Positions 33,689 to 43,221 are shown, counted from the stretch's first letter. The stretch: DNA of 64,000 nucleotides from Pseudomonadota bacterium (GCA_021787435.1 JAJYLY010000007.1:80844-144843); one strand, 5' to 3'. The notes: generated by a model not told the origin, from the letters alone. Translations and numbers: made by a program.

Positions 33689-34465
33689 GTGCATAAAGCC
33701 AAGAAAAAATTCGGCCAGAACTTTCTGGTTGACGAAAACATCATCGCGGATATCGTCAGTGCGATCAACCCGCAGTTCGGCGACAACATGGTCGAGATCG
33801 GCCCGGGTCTTGGCGCGCTGACGCGCCCGCTGTTGAAGAGACTCAAATGCCTGCATGTGGTGGAGATAGACCGCGACATCATCGAAAGGTTGGAGAGCGA
33901 TTATCCGCAGCCCAACGAAAAGCTGGTCATCCATGCGGGTGATGCGCTGAAATTCGATCTGGCCACACTCCCATCCCCGCTGCGCATCGCGGGCAATCTT
34001 CCGTACAACATCTCGTCTCCACTGCTGTTTCACTTTGCGGATCATGCCGATCGCATCGCCGACATGCACTTCATGCTGCAAAACGAGGTGGTCGAGCGCA
34101 TGGTGGCCGAACCTTCCACCCCCGCCTACGGGCGGCTTTCGGTGATGTTGCAATACCGCTTTTACATGGAAAAGCTGCTCGACGTGCCGCCGGAATCGTT
34201 TCGTCCTGCGCCCAAGGTGAATTCTGCCATCGTGCGCATGATCCCGCTGCCTGCAGACCGGATCGAAGTGAAGAACGAGGCGCTTTTTGCGAGGATAGTC
34301 GGAGCGGCTTTCGGCCATCGCAGGAAAACCTTGCGCAACACCCTGCGGGAGTTTCTCGGTGAAAACGAATTCGCTGAGCTTGGCATCAACCCCCAGCTGC
34401 GCGCGGAAAATCTGTCGGTTTCAGAGTTTGCAAAAGTAACCTCGCATGTGGATGCGGGAAAGTAA
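33689..34465 (+). CDS. rsmA: 16S rRNA (adenine1518-N6/adenine1519-N6)-dimethyltransferase RsmA (KsgA)
   Basis: 258-residue methyltransferase that dimethylates two adjacent adenines near the 3' end of 16S rRNA and checks 30S assembly. Motifs: KKKFGQNFLVDENIIADIV at the start, MVEIGPGLGALTRPLL (motif I) and the NLPYNISSP catalytic segment, then the C-terminal helical lid with AFGHRRKTLRNTL. It begins with GTG (33689). A 111-base gap after pdxA contains a TCTCCGCGTCTCCGCGTGAA repeat and no gene. Confidence 0.93.
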   Translation: MHKAKKKFGQNFLVDENIIADIVSAINPQFGDNMVEIGPGLGALTRPLLKRLKCLHVVEIDRDIIERLESDYPQPNEKLVIHAGDALKFDLATLPSPLRIAGNLPYNISSPLLFHFADHADRIADMHFMLQNEVVERMVAEPSTPAYGRLSVMLQYRFYMEKLLDVPPESFRPAPKVNSAIVRMIPLPADRIEVKNEALFARIVGAAFGHRRKTLRNTLREFLGENEFAELGINPQLRAENLSVSEFAKVTSHVDAGK

Positions 34466-34533
34466 AGCCAGAGGTAATAGCGGGTCGTTTAATGAACATT
34501 TCCTGACGGAGCGGGTGATGCGCGAAATCAAAC

Positions 34534-34563
34534 TTGACAGTGGCTGTTCATGCCTGCTTTAAT
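34534..34563 (+). promoter_or_regulatory. Predicted sigma70 promoter of the EPS cluster regulator
   Basis: TTGACA (34534-34539), an 18-base spacer and TTTAAT (34558-34563). The predicted transcript start near 34570 lies after the first in-frame ATGs (34550 and 34562), so it supports ATG 34592 as the regulator start. This is the best-looking promoter of the polysaccharide cluster. Confidence 0.6.
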
Positions 34564-34591
34564 GCACGATGTTCATGGACTGAACGCACTT

Positions 34592-34921
34592 ATGTTCGAC
34601 GATACCACCAGCTACAGCCTGCTCAAAACCCTGGAAGAAAATCCCGGCCTTTCCCAGCGGGATCTGGCAAGGCGTCTGGGCATCAGCCTTGGCAAGGTGA
34701 ACTTCTGCCTCAAGGCGCTGATCGCAAAAGGCTGCCTGAAAGTCGCCAATTTCCGCAGCAATGAAAACAAGCTTGCGTACGCCTATCTGCTCACCCCGCA
34801 CGGAGTTGAACAAAAAGCGCGCATGACCGTGGAGTTCCTGCATATCAAGACGCGGGAGTACGAGCGGTTGCGCATGGAGATCGAGGAATTGAAGCGCGAT
34901 GTTGAAGAGGCGCATTTATGA
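34592..34921 (+). CDS. MarR-family EPS-associated transcriptional regulator
   Basis: About 109 residues from ATG 34592: a winged helix-turn-helix (YSLLKTLEENPGLSQRDLAR, LGISLGKVNFCLKALIAKGC) followed by a coiled-coil-like tail with Glu/Arg heptads (EYERLRMEIEELKRDVEEA). It matches the small MarR-type regulators that sit at the head of exopolysaccharide clusters in betaproteobacteria. The start is set by the promoter at 34534-34563 and by the family N-terminus (MFDDTTSYSLLKTLEENP); no clear Shine-Dalgarno is visible. It is 36 bases upstream of gmd and probably controls the cluster; binding site and signal are unknown. Confidence 0.85.
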   Translation: MFDDTTSYSLLKTLEENPGLSQRDLARRLGISLGKVNFCLKALIAKGCLKVANFRSNENKLAYAYLLTPHGVEQKARMTVEFLHIKTREYERLRMEIEELKRDVEEAHL

Positions 34922-34957
34922 GCAAAGATCATCAGTTCTAAACGAAGAAAGCGAATC

Positions 34958-36076
34958 ATGAATGAACACCAAAAGGTTGCATTGATCACAGGCGTGACCG
35001 GACAGGACGGCGCATATTTGTCGGAATTTTTGCTGAACAAGGGTTATATCGTTCATGGCCTCAAGCGCCGCAGTTCGCTCTTCAATACTGCGCGCATAGA
35101 CCATCTGTTCCACGATGCACACGAAAAGGGTCTGCCGTTCTTCCTGCACCATGGGGATATGACAGACTCGTCAAGTCTCACGCATATCATTCAGAAGGTT
35201 CAGCCGGATGAGATTTACAACCTGGCCGCACAAAGCCACGTCGCGGTGTCGTTTGAAGAGCCGGAATACACTGCCAACTCCGATGCGCTCGGCGCGCTGC
35301 GAATTTTAGAAGCGATCCGTATCCTCGGCCTAGAAAAGAAGACGCGCTTCTATCAGGCATCCACCTCCGAGCTTTACGGCCTTGTGCAGGAAACCCCGCA
35401 GAAGGAGACTACGCCTTTCTATCCGCGTAGCCCCTATGCGGTGGCCAAGCTGTACGCCTACTGGATCACGGTGAATTACCGAGAGGCATATGGCATGTAC
35501 GCCTGCAACGGTATCCTGTTCAATCACGAGTCGCCGATACGCGGAGAGACCTTTGTCACGCGCAAGATCACACGAGCATTGGCGCGCATCAAGCTCGGAC
35601 TGCAGGAATGCCTGTATCTGGGCAATTTGAATTCGCTGCGCGACTGGGGGCATGCCAAGGACTACGTCGAGATGCAATGGCTGATGCTGCAACAGGACAA
35701 AGCGGAAGACTTCGTCATCGCCACCGGCGTGCAATACAGCGTGCGCGATTTCGTGAACGCAGCAGCCAAAGAGCTTGGGATGGAAATCGAATGGCATGGA
35801 AGTGGTGTTGACGAGAAGGGCTACTGGAAGAACAACCCTTCACCCCTTACTCCTCACGCTTCACCGATCGTCGCCGTGGACCCGCGCTACTTCCGCCCTA
35901 CAGAGGTGGAGACACTGCTTGGGGATGCTAGCAAAGCCAGAATCAAACTCGGCTGGACACCCAGGATCAGCTTTGACGAGCTGGTTGCAGAGATGGTGCG
36001 CGAGGATTTGAAAAGCGCGGAGCGCGACGAACTGGTGAAGAAGCACGGTTATGTGGTATCCAGAAGTCACGAGTAA
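34958..36076 (+). CDS. gmd: GDP-mannose 4,6-dehydratase
   Basis: 372-residue short-chain dehydrogenase/reductase that converts GDP-mannose to GDP-4-keto-6-deoxymannose. NADP motif [15 protein letters not shown], catalytic Thr/Ser and Tyr-Lys pair in ASTSELYG and [15 protein letters not shown], and substrate-binding [16 protein letters not shown]. The C-terminal [18 protein letters not shown] is typical. About 12 extra residues (SPLTPHASP) lie just before IVAVDPRYF and are encoded by repeat-like DNA (35831-35868). The next gene, fcl, starts 3 bases after the stop; together they make GDP-L-fucose. Confidence 0.95.
   Translation: MNEHQKVALITGVTGQDGAYLSEFLLNKGYIVHGLKRRSSLFNTARIDHLFHDAHEKGLPFFLHHGDMTDSSSLTHIIQKVQPDEIYNLAAQSHVAVSFEEPEYTANSDALGALRILEAIRILGLEKKTRFYQASTSELYGLVQETPQKETTPFYPRSPYAVAKLYAYWITVNYREAYGMYACNGILFNHESPIRGETFVTRKITRALARIKLGLQECLYLGNLNSLRDWGHAKDYVEMQWLMLQQDKAEDFVIATGVQYSVRDFVNAAAKELGMEIEWHGSGVDEKGYWKNNPSPLTPHASPIVAVDPRYFRPTEVETLLGDASKARIKLGWTPRISFDELVAEMVREDLKSAERDELVKKHGYVVSRSHE
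35831..35868. repeat. Short repeat-like insertion inside gmd
   Basis: A stretch with CTTCACCCCTTACTCCTCAC and a following CGCTTCACC, low in purines on the plus strand and in frame, encodes [11 protein letters not shown] between conserved Gmd blocks (GVDEKGYW and IVAVDPRYF) that are normally separated by fewer or different residues. The style matches the other short repeats in this window. Confidence 0.5.
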
Positions 36077-36079
36077 CGC

Positions 36080-37054
36080 ATGAACAGGGATGCAAAAATT
36101 TATGTTGCAGGCCATCGTGGTCTAGTGGGTTCTGCTCTCGTGAAACGCCTCCATGCCAAGGGTTATACCAACCCCTTGTTGCGCACTCATGACGAACTGG
36201 AACTGCTCGACCAGGCTGCCGTAAGTGCTTTTTTTGCTCAAGAGAAACCTGAATATGTGATACTTGCTGCGGCCAAGGTGGGCGGCATTCAGGCCAACAA
36301 CACCTATCCGGCAGAATTCATCCACGACAATCTCGTTATTCAATCCAACATCATTCACAGCGCATGGCAGCATGGTGTTGTGCGTCTGCTGTTTCTGGGA
36401 TCGAGCTGCATTTATCCCAGGGAAGCACCTCAGCCGATCAGGGAAGAATATCTGCTGACAGGTCCGCTGGAGCCCACCAATCGTCCGTATGCTCTGGCCA
36501 AGATTGCAGGCATTGAAATGTGTCATGCGTATAACCGGCAATACGGCACGCGTTACATAGCAGTCATGCCGACCAATCTGTACGGCCCCAATGACAACTA
36601 CGACCTTGACAACTCTCATGTTCTGCCTGCACTGATCCGCAAGATGCATGAAGCGAAACAACGTGGTGACAAAGAAGTGGTGGTGTGGGGAACGGGCGCG
36701 CCACGGCGAGAATTTCTATACAGCGAAGATATGGCCGACGCCTGTCTGTATTTGCTGGAACAACCCGAGGAAAAACTTGTCAGCCTGTTCAGCAACGAGC
36801 AACCACCGCTGGTCAATATCGGCTGCGGTGAAGATTTGACCATACGCGAACTGGCTGGACTTGTGGCAGAAGTGGTTGGTTTTCAGGGTCGCCTTGCATT
36901 CGACATCAGCAAGCCGGACGGCACCATGCGCAAGGTGATGGATGTGTCCAAGATCAAGAAGCTTGGCTGGAAACCTGCAGTCGGCTTAAAAGAGGGCATA
37001 GCACAGACATACATGGACGCGGATTCAAGGATGAAGCAATTTTGGACAACTTGA
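36080..37054 (+). CDS. fcl: GDP-L-fucose synthase
   Basis: 324-residue bifunctional epimerase/reductase (Fcl/WcaG) that turns GDP-4-keto-6-deoxymannose into GDP-L-fucose. NADP motif VAGHRGLVGSALVKRL, catalytic Ser in FLGSSCIYPREAPQPI and YxxxK pair in NRPYALAKIAG. Further family segments MPTNLYGPNDNYDL and RREFLYSEDMADACLYL are intact. It starts 3 bases after the gmd stop and is followed after 25 bases by the flippase gene. With gmd it supplies the GDP-fucose donor for the polysaccharide. Confidence 0.95.
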   Translation: MNRDAKIYVAGHRGLVGSALVKRLHAKGYTNPLLRTHDELELLDQAAVSAFFAQEKPEYVILAAAKVGGIQANNTYPAEFIHDNLVIQSNIIHSAWQHGVVRLLFLGSSCIYPREAPQPIREEYLLTGPLEPTNRPYALAKIAGIEMCHAYNRQYGTRYIAVMPTNLYGPNDNYDLDNSHVLPALIRKMHEAKQRGDKEVVVWGTGAPRREFLYSEDMADACLYLLEQPEEKLVSLFSNEQPPLVNIGCGEDLTIRELAGLVAEVVGFQGRLAFDISKPDGTMRKVMDVSKIKKLGWKPAVGLKEGIAQTYMDADSRMKQFWTT

Positions 37055-37079
37055 ATTTTCCATTCTGTGAACCCATAAC

Positions 37080-38453
37080 GTGAATCTGCGGAATACACTA
37101 AATTATCTCCGGTTGCACCCCTTTCCTCAGGACACAGAGGATGGCAGGGCAGCCGAACGATACCGGCGAGCTCTTTTGACCATTGTGTCGAGCTTTGCAT
37201 CACGCGGCATGAGCCTAATCATAATGCTCCTTACCGTCAACCTAACTCTGCCTTACCTCGGAAAGGAACGTTTTGGCGCCTGGATGACGATCGCCAGCTT
37301 GGCTACGATGCTGACCTTTTTAGATCTGGGAATCGGCAATGCACTGACCAACAAGGTCGCAAAGACTGCGAGTGCCGGCAACAAACCCCACTTGACCATA
37401 GTCATCAGTGGTGGTTTAGGCGTGCTGTGCATTGTTTCCCTGATCCTAGTTGTGCTGCTAGCGGGGATCGCCGCTGCACTACCTTGGTCATCGCTGATAA
37501 AGCTTCACTCAACACAACTGAACGATGAAGTCCGGCGGACGGCAATACTTTTTGCGGTTTTCTTTGGTGCATCCACCTTTACCAATGGCGTATCGCGTGT
37601 TCTTTACGGTCTGCAAAGAGGATTCGAAGTCCACCTTGCTGGCTCAATAGGTTCATTGGCAAGCTTGCTGGCGCTCTATTTCGCCGCACGTGCGCAAGCC
37701 GGTCTGCCAGTGCTCCTTTCATGCACCATGATGGGCGTACTGATTGCCAACCTTTTCTTACTCTCAAGGCTTTGGTGGGAAGGCCAATTCACCACTTCTC
37801 GATGGTATCGAAGCATCGGCTCCGAGACACCGTCGCTACTGCATAATGGAAGTCTTTTTTTTCTACTGCAGATCGGAACCATGGTGGGCTGGGGGGCCGA
37901 CAGCTTGATCATCGCCAATGCAACTGGTGCGGTGGCTGTGGCTGCGTACGCCGTAATTCAACGCCTGACACTCTTAGTTTCACAGCCTCTGGCCATGTTG
38001 AATGCACCGTTGTGGAGTGCATACGCTGATGCACATTCCAGAGAAGAAAACTCATTCGTTCGAAAAACGTTCAAACGCAGTTTCACGTTAACCCTCACCA
38101 TATCGGCATTGGGCGCCCTGCTCCTTGTCTTGATCGGGCAGCACGTCACCCAGTTTTGGACTCACGGTCAAGTCAAGCCGGAAACAGCCTTGCTGGCAGT
38201 CATGGGAATTTGGCTCGTTTTTGAATCCACCGGAAACTCTCTGGGCGTACTGCTCAATGGACTGGGCATCATCAAACAACAAGTCTGGATCGTCAGTACC
38301 TTTATCATCATGGCACTGCCCATGAAGTTTTGGCTCGCCTCCAAATTTGGCGTGATCGGCGTGGTTACTGCGGGTATCATAGCTTATCTGGTTACAACGG
38401 TCGCCGGTTATGGCCTCGTTTTCAGGAAAGACCTCGTGGAGAGAATGCGATGA
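37080..38453 (+). CDS. Polysaccharide flippase, Wzx/MATE-like
   Basis: 457-residue inner-membrane protein with about 12 hydrophobic segments, of the polysaccharide transporter (PST/Wzx) family. The N-terminal segment RYRRALLTIVSSFASRGMSL, then LTLPYLGKERFGAWMTIASL and FLDLGIGNALTNKVAKT, are typical. Such proteins flip undecaprenyl-linked repeat units to the periplasm. The start is GTG 37080; no strong Shine-Dalgarno. The stop overlaps the methyltransferase start by ATGA. No Wzy polymerase is recognised within the window. Confidence 0.87.
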   Translation: MNLRNTLNYLRLHPFPQDTEDGRAAERYRRALLTIVSSFASRGMSLIIMLLTVNLTLPYLGKERFGAWMTIASLATMLTFLDLGIGNALTNKVAKTASAGNKPHLTIVISGGLGVLCIVSLILVVLLAGIAAALPWSSLIKLHSTQLNDEVRRTAILFAVFFGASTFTNGVSRVLYGLQRGFEVHLAGSIGSLASLLALYFAARAQAGLPVLLSCTMMGVLIANLFLLSRLWWEGQFTTSRWYRSIGSETPSLLHNGSLFFLLQIGTMVGWGADSLIIANATGAVAVAAYAVIQRLTLLVSQPLAMLNAPLWSAYADAHSREENSFVRKTFKRSFTLTLTISALGALLLVLIGQHVTQFWTHGQVKPETALLAVMGIWLVFESTGNSLGVLLNGLGIIKQQVWIVSTFIIMALPMKFWLASKFGVIGVVTAGIIAYLVTTVAGYGLVFRKDLVERMR

Positions 38454-39223
38454 AATCCTTCTGCCGCGTTTGCAGCAACCCTTCTGGCGACCCCATATTT
38501 TCGGCTTACCTTCTAGAGCAGCCTGTAAGCTACTATGAGTGCAATACATGTGGCTACGTTCAAACCGAAGAACCAACATGGCTTGACCGCGCCTATCAAA
38601 CAGCTATCAACAACTGCGACACAGGAATAATGTCTCGCAACCAGCTCAATGTCGGCATGGTGTTGGCAACGTTAGCCAGTATCGGAAAACGGAATGGCTG
38701 TGTGGTTGATTGTGCGGGAGGCTATGGCATTCTCGTTCGGCTACTACGTGATCGTGGAATCGACGCACTCTGGTCAGATCACTACTGCCAAAATCTACTG
38801 GCCGTGGGATTTGAACATGGCCATGAAGAGGCCGACCTTGTGACAGCATTCGAGGTCTTCGAGCACTTCGTGGACCCGGTTGGTGAGATGAAGAAGCTGC
38901 TCTCCATCGGCCCCAATCTGCTTATCTCCACGCAGCTCATTTTACTTCCTCCCCCTCGCCCTGATCAGTGGTGGTACTACGGCCTGGATCATGGCCAGCA
39001 TATCGGATTCTTTCGCGTCAAGACTCTTGAGTTTCTTGCTAGCAAATTTGGCAAATATCTGATCACCGACGGGCATAGTTACCATCTATTTACCGAAGAC
39101 CCGATATCAGCCATACGCTGGCGAGTGCATACCCTTCTGGCCAGACGCTTGCCATCCCTTTTCACACGGGGATTGCAATCCAAGATTTGGAGTGACTTCG
39201 AGAAAATGAGCGGCAAGAAATGA
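38450..39223 (+). CDS. Class I SAM methyltransferase with N-terminal zinc-like Cys pairs
   Basis: 257-residue protein. The N-terminal part has two CxxC pairs (CRVCSN and CNTCG) likely to bind zinc, then a Rossmann methyltransferase core (VVDCAGGYGILVRLLRDRG, then TAFEVFEHFVDPVGEMKKLL). This architecture resembles Methyltransf_23-type enzymes in sugar clusters, and O- or C-methylation of a sugar in the polymer is plausible but not shown. The start overlaps the flippase stop (ATGA) and the stop overlaps the next ORF start. Confidence 0.78.
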   Translation: MKSFCRVCSNPSGDPIFSAYLLEQPVSYYECNTCGYVQTEEPTWLDRAYQTAINNCDTGIMSRNQLNVGMVLATLASIGKRNGCVVDCAGGYGILVRLLRDRGIDALWSDHYCQNLLAVGFEHGHEEADLVTAFEVFEHFVDPVGEMKKLLSIGPNLLISTQLILLPPPRPDQWWYYGLDHGQHIGFFRVKTLEFLASKFGKYLITDGHSYHLFTEDPISAIRWRVHTLLARRLPSLFTRGLQSKIWSDFEKMSGKK

Positions 39224-39516
39224 AGCCAGCCTTTGTCCACCAAACTTTCACGCTGCAATCTTATGGCGGCATCTCAAGTTACTTCGCCCGACTCGTTCAA
39301 GGTTTGTATTTTTTTGGGAAATCCACTTTGACGTGGCAAGCCGGGAAATTAATATCCATTGGCATCGGCTCTGCAAACAACAATTCGAGCCACGCTTTTC
39401 GCAAGAAACCACCGATCATTGAAAAAATACCTCTGATCATTTCCGTTTTCATCAGAGTCGTTCTGAAGTTGATCACTGACCGTCTTTCGAACAGGATAAG
39501 AGGCAGAAAATGGTAG
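39220..39516 (+). pseudogene. Truncated remnant of a group 4 glycosyltransferase N-terminus
   Basis: A 98-residue ORF whose first ~28 residues (MKPAFVHQTFTLQSYGGISS, then YFARLVQGL) look like the start of a glycosyltransferase with the same YGGIS-YF signature as the following complete gene, while the rest (from about residue 30) has no recognisable glycosyltransferase features. It still begins with the ATGA overlap to the methyltransferase and ends overlapping the next gene, so it remains in the translated chain. It is probably a deleted paralogue; expression of a small peptide is possible. Confidence 0.6.
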
Positions 39517-40601
39517 TCGTCTACGATCACCAGATTTTCTGCTGGCAGGAGTATGGGGGCATCTCGAGGTATTTCTTCGAGCTGGCGAAAAGGGTGGGTC
39601 AATCCAGGCATTTTTCTGCTTCGATCGTGGCCCCCCTTCATGTCAACAGCTACATAGACCAGAAGGGTGTCAAGGTTCATGGCATCCGGATTCCCAAACT
39701 GAAAAACAGCGGAAGAATTCTGGATTTCGTGGACTCACTGATTTGTCCCACCATCGTCCGCAAAATGAAACCCGATCTTCTGCACGAGACTTATTACAGC
39801 AAGAAAGGGTTTTCACCAAAAGGATGCCCTACCGTTTTGACCGTGTTCGATATGACTCATGAAAAATATCCGGGAGAATTTCTCTCTAGGGACAACACTT
39901 CCGAACTTAAGAAAGCTGCCGTCAACCGTGCTGATCATATTATCTGCATTTCAGAGAACACGAGGCGCGACATGATCGAGATCCTGAATGTTCCCAGCGA
40001 AAAAACTTCCGTGGTTCATCTTGGCTATTCTCTGGTTGATGACTCAGCGCACAATGACATTGCCATTTCTCAACCCTATCTTCTCTATGTCGGCCCACGC
40101 GGCGCCTACAAGAATTTTGGAAAACTGCTTGAAGCCTTCGCATCGTCTCCCCATCTGAGGCATAACTTCCGGCTTGTCGCTTTCGGTGGAGGAAAATTTT
40201 CTGCACAGGAATTGGAAAAGATTGACTACCTTAAGGTTGAAGGTTCTGTAATACATGAATCAGGAAACGATGCAAAGCTTGCAGCTTTTTATAGAAATGC
40301 AACCGCATTCGTGTATCCTTCCCTCTACGAGGGTTTCGGCATCCCGCTTCTGGAAGCCATGTCTCTCGATTGCCCTGTGATATGCAGCAAAGCAAGTTCA
40401 TTTCCGGAAATAGCCGGAAGCGCTGCCTGCTATTTCGATCCATCCGACACAGGTTCAATCATGGAGGCCATTGAAAAGGTTATTTCTTTGGAAGACAGGA
40501 GGAGTGTTCTCATCCAGGAGGGAAGGGCAAGATGCCGGCAATTTTCATGGGATAGAACCGCTATTGAAACGATGGAAATCTACAAAAAGGCAATCCAATG
40601 A
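39510..40601 (+). CDS. Group 4 glycosyltransferase
   Basis: 363-residue GT-B enzyme. N-terminal acceptor domain with VVVYDHQIFCWQEYGGISRY, Rossmann C-terminal domain with LLYVGPRGAYKNFGKLLEAF and the donor-binding block YPSLYEGFGIPLLEAM ending in EX7E-like spacing (glutamates in YEGFGIPLLE). GDP-sugar or UDP-sugar donor cannot be told; a GDP-mannose or GDP-deoxyhexose donor is suggested by the neighbours. It overlaps the preceding fragment by 7 bases and the next gene by 4. Confidence 0.88.
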   Translation: MVVVYDHQIFCWQEYGGISRYFFELAKRVGQSRHFSASIVAPLHVNSYIDQKGVKVHGIRIPKLKNSGRILDFVDSLICPTIVRKMKPDLLHETYYSKKGFSPKGCPTVLTVFDMTHEKYPGEFLSRDNTSELKKAAVNRADHIICISENTRRDMIEILNVPSEKTSVVHLGYSLVDDSAHNDIAISQPYLLYVGPRGAYKNFGKLLEAFASSPHLRHNFRLVAFGGGKFSAQELEKIDYLKVEGSVIHESGNDAKLAAFYRNATAFVYPSLYEGFGIPLLEAMSLDCPVICSKASSFPEIAGSAACYFDPSDTGSIMEAIEKVISLEDRRSVLIQEGRARCRQFSWDRTAIETMEIYKKAIQ

Positions 40602-41551
40602 AGAGAGCGCTGATTTGCGGTGTCAGCGGGCAAGATGGTGCCTATCTGGCGAAATTCCTGCTCGAAAAAGGATATGAAGTAACCGGTTCATCCCGAGATG
40701 CCATGGCAACCTCATTTGCCAACCTGGAAAAACTCGGCATCCATGCAAAAGTGAAAAAGATTTCGATGGCCATCAATGACTTTCGAAGTGTTCTTCAGTC
40801 CTTGGAAAGAACGCTTCCTGATGAAATTTACAATCTTTCCGGACAAAGCTCTGTTGGGCTTTCCTTCGAACAGCCTGTCGAAACAATGGAAAGTATAGGG
40901 ATCGCCACTTTGAATTTTTTGGAAGCCATCCGCTTCTTGAAAAAGCCTGTCAAATTCTACAATGCCGGATCGAGCGAATGTTTCGGGGACGTGGGGGAGA
41001 CCCCTGCTGACGAAGAAACCGCCTTCAGGCCGAGAAGCCCGTATGCTGTCGCCAAATCATCCGCCTACTGGATGGTTGCGAATTACAGGGAGGCCTACGA
41101 CCTTTTTGTGTGCACCGGAATCCTTTTCAACCATGACTCTCCTCTGAGGCCGGAACGCTTCGTCACTCAGAAGATCGTCAGAGCCGCCTCGCGAATCGCC
41201 TCCGGAAGCACTGAAAAGCTTCGCCTTGGTAATCTGGCCATTCACAGGGACTGGGGCTGGGCACCGGACTACGTGGAAGCCATGTGGAAGATGCTGCAAC
41301 AGGAAAAACCGGATGATTTCGTCATAGCCACTGGAAGAACAGTTTCCCTCGAATATTTTGTGGAAAGGGCTTTTTCTCATTTTGGTCTCGATTGGAAACT
41401 TCATGTCGAATCGGACACATCCCTCCTGAGGCCATCTGACATACGCTCTGGAAAGGCTAATCCAGCCAAGGCCGCTGAAATCTTGGGATGGCGCAGCCAT
41501 CTGGACGTGGACGGCGTCATCGAAAGAATGTGCAATGTTGCCTATATTTAA
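40598..41551 (+). CDS. GDP-mannose 4,6-dehydratase paralogue
   Basis: 317-residue SDR enzyme, clearly related to but divergent from the Gmd at 34958: NADP motif GVSGQDGAYLAKFLL, GSSECFGDVGETPADEE and YxxxK in [15 protein letters not shown], then FNHDSPLRPERFVTQKI. It lacks the extended C-terminal RYFRPTEVE loop, having LLRPSDIRSGKANPAKAAEI instead. It may be a GDP-mannose dehydratase or a reductase of a related GDP-6-deoxy sugar. Its start overlaps the glycosyltransferase stop, and an IS4-like element has inserted just at its stop codon. Confidence 0.82.
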   Translation: MKRALICGVSGQDGAYLAKFLLEKGYEVTGSSRDAMATSFANLEKLGIHAKVKKISMAINDFRSVLQSLERTLPDEIYNLSGQSSVGLSFEQPVETMESIGIATLNFLEAIRFLKKPVKFYNAGSSECFGDVGETPADEETAFRPRSPYAVAKSSAYWMVANYREAYDLFVCTGILFNHDSPLRPERFVTQKIVRAASRIASGSTEKLRLGNLAIHRDWGWAPDYVEAMWKMLQQEKPDDFVIATGRTVSLEYFVERAFSHFGLDWKLHVESDTSLLRPSDIRSGKANPAKAAEILGWRSHLDVDGVIERMCNVAYI

Positions 41552-41554
41552 ATA
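41546..41554 (+). repeat. Left 9-base direct repeat flanking the IS (ATTTAAATA)
   Basis: ATTTAAATA at 41546-41554 matches 43222-43230 on the other side of the element; it includes the gmd-like gene's stop codon. Probable target-site duplication. Confidence 0.6.
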
Positions 41555-43221
41555 CTAACATTTCGGGGTTGAAAAACACCCTAAGTAATAACTTAATTAT
41601 TTGATTTTAATAATAATTATGGTCTCACAAAGAGTATAATAACGGTTGTCTAGCAAACAAACCAAAACGACTCAGAAGACCACGATGAATCATGGCACAA
41701 AAGCACTGGAACTTCCAGATTTAACGGTGAACCTGCTGCATGATGGCGGTTGTCTCATTGATAACCTGTTTGCGGATCTGTGGAAGCAGATGGGCATGAA
41801 AGAAAGGCTGAAACGACTAGGCTTTCACAAGCGCTCAGGCACGCCGTCGCATGAACTGGTGTTTGCTTTGATGATTTGGGTCTGGCTGAAGGTGGACTCG
41901 ATCGGCATGTTTGCGCGAGAGGCTTTAAAGACTTTCTCGCTGGCACGCAAAGATGCGTTGTATGCAGCACTGAATCATGAAGGCAGGAATTGGCGCAGGT
42001 TGCACCTGGGCATGGCACGACAGGCGGCACGCGCAATAAGCACAAAGGGCCAGCCAATTGCTTATGTGCTGGATGATTCCATCAAGGTGCGTCATGGAAA
42101 AAGGAGGCCGGGTGTGTCCAGCCACTTTGATCATACTTCGGGGCGTCATGTGATGGGGCAGTAGGTTTTAACCCTGGGATTGAGCAGTGCAGCGGGATGC
42201 GTGCAGATTGATAGCGAGTTGTTTATCAGCGAGAGCCGTACGCAGGCACTGTCCCAAGTTTGGTGACGGACGCAGCGTGGCAGCGATTCGCTATCGGGTG
42301 GCATTGAACCAGACCAAACCAGAAATGGCGGGAGAGATGATCAGGCGCGCATAACGCACCGGGATTGATGCGGAATATCTGCTGGCCGATGCCTGGTTTG
42401 GCACCAAAGCGATGATCCGTATGTCCGAGGAGCAACTATTGACGCCGATTTTGCGGATGAAGAAAAACGCCATGAAGTACCGGCTGACCGAATATAAGGC
42501 AGGGGAATGCAGTTGTCGTGTCTTGGATGTAAAAGTGCTTTACCAGTCGTGCATTCGCGGCCAGTGGCAAAAGATTGCCGGCCAACCGTATCAGACAAAA
42601 GTGCTGGATGTCGAAGTGAATTTGAACCAGCCAGACGAGACTGAAAAATGGATCAAAGTGCACCTGCTATTTGTACGCGGCGCAGACACAAAGGAAAAAG
42701 CGCAGGTCGGCAAACATGATTGGGCAGTATTCCTGACTGCCGACATCAGCCTCGCACCGCACGTCTGCTGGAACTTTACGCGATGCGCTGGGCGATTGAA
42801 GTGTATTTCAAGGAAGCCAAACAATATTTGGGTTTCCTTCAGGAGCAAAGCAATCACTATGCTGTGTATATTGCCTCGATTCATTTGACCGCTATGCGGT
42901 TTTGCATGTTGGTGATTGCAAAGTCGAGCGGCCAGGCCAACGGCATTTCAGAGGTGTGCAACCAGTTGATTGCGAATGCAACGACCATCGATTACGCCAG
43001 GCGATTGTGGCAGGTGTTTCATGCGGTGATTATGGGCGCGCTGGATGAACCGAAAATATGTCTCGGAGACATGGTGGCTCAGGTGATGGTGACCATTGAA
43101 CGTCATGTACAAAGCTTCTTTGTGCAAGCACTGCAACTTGATGCACGAACACTGAGGTTGGAGGTCAGATGAATCAAGCATTGCAAGGGAATTCCTAGGG
43201 TAAAATGAACCCCGAAACGTT
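41555..43221 (+). mobile_element. Degenerate IS4-superfamily insertion sequence
   Basis: About 1.67 kb. The ends form an imperfect inverted repeat: AACATTTCGGGGTT (41557-41570) on the left, and AACGTTTCGGGGTT read from the right end (43208-43221), followed further in by CCCTAAG and CCCTAGG. A 9-base direct repeat flanks it. The transposase is disrupted by two stop codons and two frameshifts. It separates gmd-like and GT2 genes of the polysaccharide cluster. Family assignment rests on the DDE-type pieces and is not precise. Confidence 0.7.
41685..43172 (+). pseudogene. IS4-type DDE transposase, disrupted
   Basis: Pieces in three frames reconstruct one transposase. Piece 1 (41685-42164) has the start MNHGTKALELPDLTVNLLHD and first Asp region YVLDDSIKVRHG, ending at a TAG that replaces a likely Gln codon (HVMGQ*VLTLGLSS). 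The frame then shifts near 42258 (FGDGRSVAAIRYRVALNQTK), and a TAA interrupts IRRA*RTGIDAEYLLADAWFG, which carries the second acidic motif. A second shift near 42755 leads to MRWAIEVYFKEAKQYLGF, the YREK/Glu region, and on to the end at 43172. No functional transposase can be made without repair. Confidence 0.75.

Noticed and set aside
32792..34318. 508-codon minus-strand open frame opposite pdxA and rsmA
   Set aside because: Spans two conserved genes and their gap, with a composition typical of antisense translation.
34466..34533. JUMPstart/ops element upstream of the EPS cluster
   Set aside because: GGTAATAGCG near 34473 only loosely resembles the GGCGGTAG core, with no second matching element.
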